From: Parasponia andersonii
Taxonomy: Eukaryota > Streptophyta > Magnoliopsida > Rosales > Cannabaceae
Direction of reading: 5' to 3'
Assembly: GCA_002914805.1 (NCBI GenBank)
Contig: JXTB01000119.1
Location: 607,117 to 671,116 of the forward strand
DNA: 64,000 nt
A program made the position numbers and the translations under genes. Of the stretch, positions 12,385-28,345 are shown piece by piece. Under the pieces are notes generated by a model. The model worked only from the letters and a program-made list of their open reading frames with translations. It searched no databases and was not told the DNA's origin. Positions within the stretch are counted from its first letter, which is position 1. The number at the start of each line of letters is the position of its first letter.

Positions 12385-13700
12385 GTGCATAGATAACTAT
12401 CATGCCCAATTTGTACACAAATTTTGAAAGTGTGCGATTTGAGACTGCTTTGGTAAAAATATTTGCCAATTGTTTTTCTGATCAAATTTTCGGTAATTCT
12501 AGACTTATTTTCTCCAATTTCTTATTGATAAATAATCGATCAATCTCGACATGTTTTGTTCGATCATGATGAACTAGATTATGGGTCATATTACGAGCAG
12601 ACTTATTATCACAGTACAACTTGATTGGTTTATTTGATAAATAATTCAAATCCTGAAGGAGAAGATTTAGCCACAAACCTTCACAAACTCCAAGAGTCAT
12701 CTCCCTAAGTTCTGCTTCACTATTTGAGCGAGCAACGACATTTTGTTTCTTGCTCTTCTAAGTAACGAGAATGCCACCTACAAAGGTTAAATATCCTGAA
12801 GTAGATCGCATGTCAGCTTTATCTCCAGTTCAATCTGTATCAATGTATACCTCAATAGTTTGTTCTTTTGTTTTCCTAGAGAAAAGAATTCCTTTATGTG
12901 GAGCTAATTTCAAGTATCTTAAAATTTGTACGACTATATTCATATGTTGTTCACTTAGATTATACATAAATTGGCTGACGATGCTCAAAGCATATGTAAG
13001 ATTTGGTCTTATGTGTGTTAAGTACATCAATCTATCAACAAGTCTTTGATATATTTCTTTGTCAATTGGAACTTGATCAACTTTAACACGTAATTTTAAT
13101 CTTTTCTTAATTGGTGTATTTATTGGTTGATATGCCGACATTTCAGTTTCTTCTAAAAGTTCCAAAGCATATTTCCTTTGAGATAAGAAAATACTTTTCT
13201 GAGATCGGGATACTTCAATTTCCAGAAAGTACTTTAAAAAACCTAGACCTTTTATTTCAAATTTTTTGGACAAATATTCTTGTAGGACCTTTCTTTTAAC
13301 TAGATTATTTCCTATTACTACCATATTATCAACATAAATAATAAGTACGGTAATATTACCATTTTTTTTTCAGGAACAAAGTGTGATCTAAATTGCTCTA
13401 ATGATAACCAAATGCTACCATAGATTTTGTGAATCTTCCAAACCAGTCCCTGGGAGACTGCTTCAGACCATACAATGATTTCTTCAATTTACAAACTTTC
13501 TATCTTTGTTTTTTTGTCACCATGCACCTTGGAGGAAGATCCATGTAGACTTCTTTGATAGTTCCCCATGCAAAAAAGTATTCTTTACATCAAACGATTA
13601 TAGTGGCTATTCAAAATTTGTAGCTAAGAATAACAAGACTCGGATACTGTTGATTTTTGTTATAAAAAAGTTTCAGTGTAGTCAATTCCATGAGTTTGGG
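12385..13700 (-). pseudogene. Copia reverse transcriptase and RNase H, broken
   Basis: The frame at 12830-13324 reads a Copia RT segment (KFEIKGLGFLKYFLEIEV, then QRKYALELLEE and LMYLTHIRPNLTYALS). The frame at 12482-12700 reads the RNase H end (KPIKLYCDNKSARNMTHN and HDRTKHVEIDRLFI). The tail ends with a stop at about 12385, a few bases before the polypurine tract. Conserved RT sequence continues upstream to about 13700 in several frames. Stops and frameshifts separate the pieces, so no working enzyme is made. Confidence 0.85.
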
Positions 13701-13897
13701 TATATCTCTTTGCTACCAATCTTACTTTAAAACATTCAATTGTACCATCAGCTTTGTACTTTATAGAAAAAAATCTATCGACACCCAACTGGTTTCTTTC
13801 CTATGGGAAGATCTATGAGCTCCTATGTTTGGTTATTTTGTAAGGAGGCCATCTCTTTATTAATTGTGGCTTTCCACCTTAAGTCAGTTAAGGATTC

Positions 13898-14296
13898 CTA
13901 CACATTGTTAGAAATAGATATATTAGATAATTGATTTACAAATGACTGATTTATTTTTGACAATTGATGTATTGACATAATATGGCTTATGAGATATCTT
14001 ACTTTACTAGATAACTCAGGTTCATAAGTTGGTTTTGGAATATCTCTTGTGTGATGTTGTGGTAACTGTCTCTTAAATGACTCAGGTACTGTATAAGGAG
14101 TATCCTCAGCCAATGACTGGTTTGATATATTACTCGAGAGAGACTGCAACTCGACTTCTAAAGTTTCTGAAGTTTTCTGATTTTGTGGATATTTGTTACC
14201 ACTTATATCTAAGTTTTGACCTCCCATATCCAAGTTACCTTCATATTCATCAGATATTTCTACCACATCAATTTTTATTTCCTCTGTATCTGTCAT
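13898..14296 (-). pseudogene. Copia integrase-RT linker region, decayed
   Basis: An acidic, Ser- and Asn-rich frame of 132 residues ending with VNQLSNISISNNV, which is the usual variable linker between integrase and RT in Copia polyproteins. It begins after the integrase tail YHPPTQ...FITMDIIFYED visible at 14330-14440 in shifted frames. No catalytic motif is expected here. Confidence 0.6.
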
Positions 14297-14448
14297 AAGA
14301 TTGTATTCAAAAGTTTAAATTTCATTAAGATACTCCCCCTAAAATTTAGACATAGAGTAATACATCGTATCTTCATAGAAAATAATATCCATAGTGATGA
14401 ACATGCACTGAGTAGGAGGGTGATAACATCGATACCCTTTTTGATGTA

Positions 14449-15969
14449 GATGTTGTGGATTATATAATTGCTATGTAAGTGCACATATTGAACAAGAAAT
14501 ATAGTAGTAAGTTGAGTATCGTCTCCACAAAGATTGATTACTAAAATTATTTGTAAAAGCTAAATGTCAAACAAGCTAGTTTAAGGATTGAGAAATAAAA
14601 TTTGCAACAAATAATAGAAACTAACGGATGCAAATAGAAATGTAATTCTAAGCATAAAATAACACGATCTGATCAAGTGGTTGTAAATCAGTGGCATGAT
14701 TAAGTTGGAATTATTGAATCTTCCTTGGTTACAAATCTGGGTGTAAATGCTATAGCAATACTTATGGCAAAAATCATTCCAGTAACCAAAAATTTAATCT
14801 GCACATAATAATCTTCCAAATTTATTATGTTTATAGTTTTTCAAACCACATTTATCATATTTCTATACCACATTAGTTTTCAAAATGCCATTTATAGCAT
14901 CGATATTCATGAGTTATACACGGTAACAATATATTCCTATACCATTACTAACTCAAAGATCTACTAAGAAGATGATTGAAACGTGCACAATTCAAGCTAG
15001 ATCCAACTAAGATCATCCTTTCCACATTTAATCCTAATTTATTTATCCTAAGTATTGGTGGCCAAGCAATAAAAGGAATTAACAATCAGGTTCACTTGAA
15101 TGAACAATAGGAAATTACTATAAACACTAAAATAATATTTAATCAGTCATTATAATCTTAGATTCATTATACTCCTAACTAAGAAAAACTTAACTCATAT
15201 TTAGAGGCTTAAAAATCAGTAGCCCAAAGTACTTAGCTTATGTTTAGAGGCTTAAAAATCAGTAGCCCAAAGTATTCCATCGAATATAGAAAATTTAAAA
15301 AAAGAAAAAGAAATTAAATACAAAGGAGTTTGAAAGAAATAAAGAAAGTTCTAGCTAGATGATGGTGATTTTAGCTCCTTGCTGCTGCTAGTATTCCTTC
15401 TTCTTCGTCCTTTCTTCTCTATACTATTCCCTCTTTCTTTCTTTCCTTTTTCGTATTCCTCTTTTAACTCAGCCACCACTCACTCTTCTTTCTTTCAGTA
15501 CACTTTTTTCCTTTTATATTTAAGTGGGTGAGGTACCCTAACACGCGTCTCAATCAATTAAAGGAGTGAGGATCACTTTAGCTTCAGCTTTCCTTAGCTG
15601 AAATTTAATATTAGCTGTCATAAATAATTGTGTGTAGAAGATACCAGCTAGAAAGAGAATGTGCCGCTCAGTATTATTTCGACACGCTGCTACAGCAAAG
15701 TTGATTCCAACTTTGACTTAATTTTAATTTTTCTTCCAAGATGTTGCCATTTCAATTCTGCAGAACTTAAGTCCAGATTTCAAAAATTCCACTAAAAATT
15801 AAAAGAAATAAAATAGATATTGACTAAATTAGATCTTAAACACTAAAAACAACAAAAACCAAGATAAAGTAAAGAAAGACACCTAAACTAGACAATTTAT
15901 TCCTTTGAAAAAACTATCCTAAGACTAAAAAACATACCAAATAACTCTATTTTCATAGAGTTATCAGTA
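14449..15969. mobile_element. Unclassified ~1.5 kb insertion nested in the Copia integrase
   Basis: On the minus strand the integrase reads FIGYAL up to the base after 15969 and resumes as KGYRCYHPPT just left of 14449, a join that is continuous in normal Copia integrases. The intervening AT-rich segment therefore entered the element. It has no long frame. It ends with the short palindrome AACTCTATTTTCATAGAGTT (15942-15961) and contains a 43-base tandem duplication at about 15200-15285. I see no LTR or clear terminal inverted repeat, so its class is open. Confidence 0.65.
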
Positions 15970-16405
15970 GAGCATATCCAATAAAAACACATTTCAAGGC
16001 TCGAGGCATTAACTTACTCTATTAATCTTTGGGTAGATGAATGTAGGCAACATAAACAAAGACATAGGGAGTTAGATTGGGGACTGTGCATGTGACAACA
16101 ATATTTTTAAGTGCTTGAAATAGTGTTTGGAAGTAAAGCGACCTCGATGGAACCCGATTTATGATATAGGCGGTAGAGAGAAGAGCTTCACCTTAGTAGC
16201 AGGGGGACGGGTGTGCTTCAATGAGTGAAGCGCGAACAACCTCTAATAGGTGTTTGTTTTTTCATTCAGCAACACCATTCTGCTATAGTGTATCCGGACA
16301 ATTGGTTTAATGAATAGAGCCATGAGAGTCCAAAAAAAGTTAGAGTTCAGTATTACGATATTCTCCCTCATTATCACTTCGAAGTGCTTGAATTTGAGCA
16401 TTGTA

Positions 16406-16732
16406 TTATATATGTATAGTATTATAAAACTTCTGAAATGACATTGTAACTTCTGATTTAGATTTCATCAAACATAACCAAGTCATCTGAGTACAGTCAT
16501 TGATAAAGGTAACAAACCAATAAGCGCATCCCAATATAGGAACTTTGGAATGGCCCCAAACATCAGAGTGAATAATCATAAATGGAGTTGGACTTTTATT
16601 TAAATTTAAAGAAAATGAAGCACGATGGCTTTTTGCAAGTGTACAAACATCACATATGAAACTAGATATATCCAAATCAGTAAACAACGTAGGAAACAAC
16701 CGTTTTAAGTAACCAAATGAGGCATGACCCAA
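16406..16732 (-). pseudogene. Copia integrase, N-terminal part, broken
   Basis: The 108-residue frame reads LGHASFGYLKRLFP-like GAG-pre-integrase sequence, a CDVCTLAKSHR zinc-type motif, then HSDVWGHSKVPILG and FVTFINDCTQMTWLCLM, the start of the integrase core with the usual D of SDVWG. The frame is closed on both sides by stops and the catalytic core is not complete in one frame. Confidence 0.85.
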
Positions 16733-16837
16733 ACGTCGATGCTAAAGCCAAATCTCAATCATCTTTTTGGAGGAAGTGATACTATTAACGTTTAGAGCTT
16801 GTTGAAATTTATAAGATGTTGGTAACTCTCGATCCAA

Positions 16838-17176
16838 TTAGTATAGTATCCCTTTCTTAATATCATAACCAATCATTTGTTGAGTCTGAATATCCTTAAA
16901 TATGCAAGAATTAGGACCAAAAATAACCACATAGGATAAGGTATTAGTGATTTGAGAAACTGAAAGAAAATTATAATTTAAAGAAGGTACCACTAATACA
17001 GAATCAAGGTGTAAAGTTTTAGTAAAATTGGAGGATCCTTTACTAAGAAATATGTTAGTATTACTATTAATAGTAGAAACACAGTTCCTAGATGAAGGTT
17101 TTAGGGTAGTAACATGTCTCACATCAAATGTTATATGATCAGTGGTACTAGAAATAATTATCCATGCAATATTCAA
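16838..17176 (-). pseudogene. Copia aspartic protease region, decayed
   Basis: The 112-residue frame contains WIIISSTTDHIT where Copia proteases have WI(I/L)DSGATDHM, so the catalytic Asp-Ser-Gly is lost. The following LDSVLVVPSLNYNFLSVSQ matches the family pattern of LxxVLYVPxLxxNLLSVSQ. It lies between gag and integrase as expected. Confidence 0.85.
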
Positions 17177-17559
17177 AATATATGCAGAAATATTTAAAAC
17201 CTTACATTTTCTAGTAGTAGTTACCAGTGCTGATGAAGTAGATGGAACATCGGTTGCTTTGTTTGAGTGAGAGTTATCGAAGATGGTTTCTTAGCATTCT
17301 GATGTCATGCTGGGTTCCATCAATCTGGATATCCAATCAACTTAAAGTACTGATTTTTGGTATGATCAGTTTGATTGTAGTGAGTGCATTTCAAGGAGTT
17401 TTTTTCGAAGGTAGAATTCTTCGGATTGGTGAGTTTGGGGTGATCCTGCGATGTTTGACTGAGTCGTTATTGAGAGAGTAGTATGGAGGCTTCAGGTTTG
17501 GTAGTCTCCTCATGGAAAGTAGTAGATCGTAAGTTCTCATGACGGACTAAGGAATAACA

Positions 17560-18110
17560 CTCTTCCAGACTTAGAATTGGCTCGCGACGTAAAATTTCTC
17601 ATCGAAGTTGATCAAAATTTGTATCCAATCCAGAAAGAAAGATGTGGACTCGAGTGCATTCAATGGATTATCGGTATGCCACAACATCATCAGGATCCTT
17701 CATGACCACTCTATCACGATTGTCGAGTTCTTGAAATATTTCAGTTAACTCTCCATAACAGGCATAAAGTAATTTGTTACCTTGTTTGGCTGAGAATGCT
17801 TTCTGATATAGGTCGTAGACTTGCATCTTATCAGTTCCATCATAAAAAGCTTTGGATAAAGCATTCTAGATTTCATGTGCAGTGGGAATACGAAGATAGC
17901 ACTCCATAATATTTGGAGTCATGGACATTAGAAACCAACGTTTTACTTTCTAATTTTCAATATACTATTTCTCATATCCTTATCCGACACAGAAGATGGA
18001 GTTATTTTGCCTATGATGTAAGAGAGTTTTTCTCGTTTAGTAATATGCATCTCCAGCAATTGAAACCATACATCATAATTTGTTTCAGTGAGTTGAAGAC
18101 ACTCTCAGAC
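17560..18110 (-). pseudogene. Copia gag region, decayed
   Basis: In minus-strand frames the piece near 17900-18110 reads TNYDVWFQLLEMHITKREKLSYIIGK, a typical start of a UBN2-type Copia gag, and 17600-17900 continues with KAFYDGTDKMQVYDLYQKAF-like sequence. Several stops and shifts break it. The leader to its right (18360-18580) is GC-rich and repeats GAGGCACGGG/GGCGAGGT words. Confidence 0.7.
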
Positions 18111-18689
18111 TAAACATGAATAAGAACATATTTGGTACCAATTGATTCACCTTGTTCATTCATCATTTTTTTTTTTCTGTTTGCTTTTTTTAAAAAAATA
18201 AAAAATAAAAGAGAGGCCCAATAAGATCTTGATTTGCCCACCCCAAAAGAAACTTAGGTCAGATAACTAGTCCAATCCAAACACTGAATATAACATTTTA
18301 ATTTTAGGTTTTGTCGAAAATAAATAAAAAAATAGAAAAATTGGGATTATATCCTCACATGAGCATCGACTGGTCTCGGTGTGTAGCTGCATGAAGTCGT
18401 GTGGCGGCGTCAGATCTGGGCATCTAGTGGTGCGGTGTGGTGAGGCGGTGAGGTACAGCGCAGGACTCGACGAGGCACGGGGACGCGGTGAGACAGCGTG
18501 GTGCAACGCAGGACTCGGCGAGGTGGACTGAGACGTGGTGGCTGAGGCGATGGACAAGTGAAGGAGGTTTGCAGAAAGGTTCTGTTCTCCTTTTTTTTTT
18601 TTTTTTCTAAAAAGAATTGTTTTTAGTTATTTTTTTGATATTTGGTCTGGATATTTAGAATCGTATCTATTTTGATAAATGATTTTTTT

Positions 18690-18804
18690 TTATTCTTTTC
18701 TGAAAAAGATACAATTTATAAGACTTAAAAATATCTTCTAATTAATTACAAATATATAATTATAATATTTTATAATTAATTCTACTCGATACAAAATAAT
18801 TCAA
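18690..18804 (-). repeat. Diverged 5' LTR remnant of the Copia element
   Basis: The stretch from TTTTCTGAAAAAGATACAATTTATAAG to AATTCAACG matches the LTR at 12204-12370 but has an internal deletion of about 25 bases and more substitutions. The primer-binding complement expected at its left edge is reduced to TATTTTGATAAATG, so the junction has been partly deleted. Confidence 0.7.
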
Positions 18805-19350
18805 CGTATTATTTTACGAGGTCATATTTTTTTTTTTAAAAAATTATACATCACTTTATTGAAATTTGAGGTTCCCACAAATTTGAACTTTTGGCTGGTA
18901 CCGACAAGTTGGAACACCAAACCCGTGAAAATTAGTATCAGCCAATCAGAAAACGACACCCAGATATCCATTTTTAAAAAAAAAAAGAAAAACACAAATC
19001 CACAATCCCACGGCGACTTTTTCGTATTTAATCCCCTCTTCTTCGCCTATTGTAATCTTCTTTCCTTTCGCTTCGCATCTTTACGCAAAGCATATTCTCA
19101 AAAGTTCTCCGTTTCAGCTAAGTTTTCATTTACTCTTCTCTCCCGTTTTCCTTCGTCTTTAGATTCTGGTCTGTTCTATTCTATTCTATTCTGTATTTCT
19201 ATTCATCAATCCAAATCCCAATCTAGGGTTTTTCGATTTGGGGGTTTCGTTCCTTTCTTTTAAATCCGATCTGGGGTGTTGAGAATTTTGGGGGGTTTTG
19301 TAGATTAATATCAATGAATCTTGATTTTCTATGACATACTCTACCCTCAT
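18805..19350 (+). promoter_or_regulatory. Probable promoter and non-coding first exon of ADC synthase
   Basis: This stretch is unlike the retroelement on either side. It has a CCAAT box at 18942-18946, then a CT-rich stretch (about 19025-19200) and the GGGTTTTTCG / GATTTGGGGGTTTCG wording typical of plant leaders and first-intron starts. A 5'-UTR intron probably starts between 19229 and 19275 (several GT candidates) and ends at the AG of 20187-20188, just before the leader piece that precedes the ATG at 20247. The exact start of transcription and donor are inferred. Confidence 0.55.
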
Positions 19351-19684
19351 GCGGCGAGGTGGACTGTGACGTGGTGGCTGAGGCGATGCACGGGTGAAGG
19401 AGGTTTGCTGAAAGGTTCTGTTCTCCTCCTTTTTTTTTTTTAAAAAAAAAAAAAATTGTTTTTGGCTGTTTTTTTGATATTTGGTCTTGGTATTTAGAAT
19501 CGTATCTGCTCTGATACCATGAAAAATGTTTTTTTTTTCTTGTATTTATTCTGAAAAATAGATACGATTTATAGGACGTATTTTTACTAAAAATATGCAA
19601 TCGTAATTATCTCCTAATTGATTACAAATATACAATTGTAATATTTTGTAATTAACTCTAATTGATTTACAAAATAATTCAACA
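19351..19684 (-). mobile_element. Copia LTR-PBS-leader fragment inside the ADC synthase 5'-UTR intron
   Basis: GCGGCGAGGTGGACTG at the left repeats the leader of the element at 18512 onward. The copy continues through an intact primer-binding complement GCTCTGATACCA (19508-19519) to a complete LTR of 165 bases (19520-19684) ending AATTCAACA. Gag, pol and the other LTR are absent. The right flank AGATT resembles the left flank AAGAT of the LTR at 12204. It lies between the putative 5'-UTR exon and the splice acceptor at 20188, so it would be spliced out. Confidence 0.8.
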
Positions 19685-20246
19685 AGATTGACATTACTTG
19701 TCAATTATCACCTACAAGTTAGTGAGACGGTTAAATTCATGTCGCATTATATTGATCTTGAAGAGGTGGGAAGGGCTGCATCATTTATATATAATGGCTT
19801 TACCTATGTAATTGGATGTTCAGATTTTCTGCCTTGTCAGTGACTGTTAATGTCGGGGTTATATACACACACAGTTGGGTAGTTTGAAATGGTGAGAATC
19901 CACCAACCCATTTAAGCTGCCAGCCTTACATTGTTTAGAAGGATGGAAAATATGTGCCAAAAAAAAAAGGTGTCCTTTTTTCTTGTATCATCCATGTGTA
20001 TGTGTTTGTCATGTATTATGGGTATTTGAACCTCTTGATTTTGAATCTTTCTCTGGTTGCAACTTCAGCTTAATGTTACCTTAGGGTCCTGAACTACATA
20101 TAATTACTTGAATAATCAGGTATCGTGAAACCTCTTCATGAGGTTGCTTATGATGTTACATTGATTGTTTGCTTTTTGTGCTTTGCAGTGTACAGAGTGA
20201 GATCTTGTGCTTTAGCACTTAATTTGGCATCTTCTCTTAGAGAAAG

Positions 20247-26471
<6,225 letters not shown>

Positions 26472-26606
26472 GACTTAAGACGAAGAGTTCATGTTTTACA
26501 GCAAAAGCTGTTCTGAATTTCATGTACCACACCTGTATAGAATAGCAGGCTACGTAGATAAGTTTTGCTCGTTGGATCTCATGATTTGTTTTATCAAAAC
26601 AATAAA

Positions 26607-27665
26607 AGGTTATTGTAATTTTTGTGCTTGGCAGAACTTTAAGCTGGATTTTGAATCTCTTACGAAAAGAAATTCAAAGAATATATGATAAAAATGCTCT
26701 GTTCTGGGGTTTACAGCATTAACCAAAAAAGTATGAATGTGTTATCTTGAGATTATCTTCTAAAAGATTTATGGATTTATTTGAGAGTAAGTTTTGACTA
26801 GTTTGCAATTTAAACTCTAGTTTGAATCCTATAATATAATACATTGAGATTAAAAATTTGTAAAAATTAATATTACGTATTATATTTTTTTGACCACTTT
26901 TAATAACAAAAAGATAATAATATTATTTATTAAAATTGAATTTGTCATTATTATTTTTCTTGGTATTATTTTTTTTTACTAGTTAAAGTTATTTAAAAAG
27001 TCAATTAAAGTATTTATTTAAGAAATTCTTAATTTAAGGGTAATTATTTTGTAGAGTTTAAGTTACAGAATATTTAAATTTTAAGATTCTTTTATAGTTC
27101 ACCTTTTATATTATTTTCAAAAGACGCCGGTGAAAAATACGAAGTTGTGGATTATTTGAATCCTAGATTATTTTACATCAAAATTTTTATGTTCTAGAAA
27201 TTAATTTATTTTTTCTATTGTCGTTTATAATTGTTCTTTTTATTAAATGTTTATTGTCGTTTTTTCAGATTGATATCCTTTTTCATGTTTATTCTATTTT
27301 TGCTCTTCTTATATGAGTCTCGTTGATTAATTGTATTCTGTAGTCAGTTTAGAAGTCGATGAACATCGTTTCTATTTACTATTGTCTTTCGATTTTATTA
27401 TTGTTATTGTTTTTGAGGTTGTAGTTTTCTTTTATTTCATAAATAATAATAATAATAATGATAATGTCATTTTCTTGATTTTAGACACACTCTTCTCCTG
27501 CTTGATTCCTTTTAACTCTTCCTTTATCGATATCGTACATTAAATAACGCATAAGATAAGATTAATTATCATTTTGCCAATGAAAAAAAGTCCCTTTGAA
27601 ATAGCTAGATGGAGTAGTAGATGTCTTCTAAGATATTCAACAGGTATGCAAGGGAACAAATGTTG
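26607..27665. other. Intergenic stretch after ADC synthase; no gene seen
   Basis: AT-rich sequence. The part at 27200-27430 carries repeated TTTATTGTCGTTTT-like words like those near 7800-8100 and 8690-8760, followed by a short (AAT)n run near 27444. No supported frame. Confidence 0.5.
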
Positions 27666-28030
27666 TGATATTAGAATTGTTGAAATATTTTATATATATG
27701 GACTAATATAATCAATAGTAATTCACTATGTCTAAATTAAAGCATATCAAAGACAATTATATTTGTATGTATAACTGGCTTTTTCTAGTATTATTAATTG
27801 GATCATAATATGATGGACCACACATCTTAATGTGTATGAGGCCTATGGTTATGATTTGCTACAAAGCCTACTAGCCCATTATTTTTGGTGAAAACTAGTC
27901 AATGACCAGCTTATGGCACAATATGGGGAATGAAGCTCTTTTGGGAGTGTTTTCGGCAGAGCACCAAGAGGAGACAAGGAGTATAAAGACTATAACTCCT
28001 CCTCATCCTTCACCATTTTCGTAGCCTGGG
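27666..28030 (+). repeat. 5' LTR of the ancient Copia element
   Basis: Matches 33142-33540 over most of its length with many substitutions and one segment of about 50 bases (TTTTACACTCTTTTGGACAC region) present only in the right copy. The sequence directly right of it (28040-28340) is the palindrome-rich stretch listed separately. Confidence 0.7.
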
Positions 28031-28039
28031 TTAGACGAA

Positions 28040-28345
28040 CTCGGCTTATGATTACAGACGACACCGTACAACGTGTCGTTTGGCCTCTGTCAAGCGAAAA
28101 ACGACATGTCATTTGGCTAATGAAGGAGCTGCTCTCGTTGTAACAAAACGATATATCATTTTTCCTCAAAGGAAAAACGACATGAAGTTTACAGTCTTGC
28201 TTAGTTGTTGTCGTCGTACAAAAATGATATGTCGTTTGACGCATACAGAAGAGCAACATGTCGTTTACATTTGTGTCCAATTGCCGTTTGGAGAAAATAA
28301 CATGTTGTTATTTTGGGTCCAGATTTTCAAAAAAAAAAAAAACGA
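28040..28345. repeat. Cluster of ACGACA/TGTCGT half-palindromes
   Basis: Within 300 bases there are about nine near-copies of AAACGACATGTCGTTTG or its halves (for example at 28066-28082, 28100-28112, 28163-28172, 28224-28238 and 28256-28266), in both orientations. Related words occur at 44770-45130 and in each unit of the 9.2-11.3 kb array. It may be the leader of the Copia element or a separate insertion. Confidence 0.55.

Larger units (their letters stand above)
12204..18804 (-). mobile_element. Decayed Ty1/Copia LTR retrotransposon with nested insertion
   Basis: Reading on the minus strand from the right: LTR remnant (about 18690-18804), GC-rich leader (18360-18580), gag (about 17560-18110), protease (16838-17176), integrase (16000-16732 continuing at 14293-14448), reverse transcriptase and RNase H (12385-13700), polypurine tract and 3' LTR (12204-12370). 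This is the Copia gene order. Frames are broken throughout. The short LTR of about 165 bases begins TGTTGAATTATTTT on the minus strand. A 1.5 kb foreign segment splits the integrase. The right LTR has lost its primer-binding site junction; a better copy of the same LTR-leader unit lies at 19351-19684. Confidence 0.85.

Noticed and set aside
18267..18557. 96-residue Ser/Pro/Thr-rich frame on the minus strand
   Set aside because: It is the GC-rich leader of the Copia element, repeated in part at 19351-19400, not a gene.
18859..19263. 134-residue plus-strand frame upstream of ADC synthase
   Set aside because: Lies across the presumed promoter and CT-rich leader; composition is that of a 5' UTR and no domain is visible.
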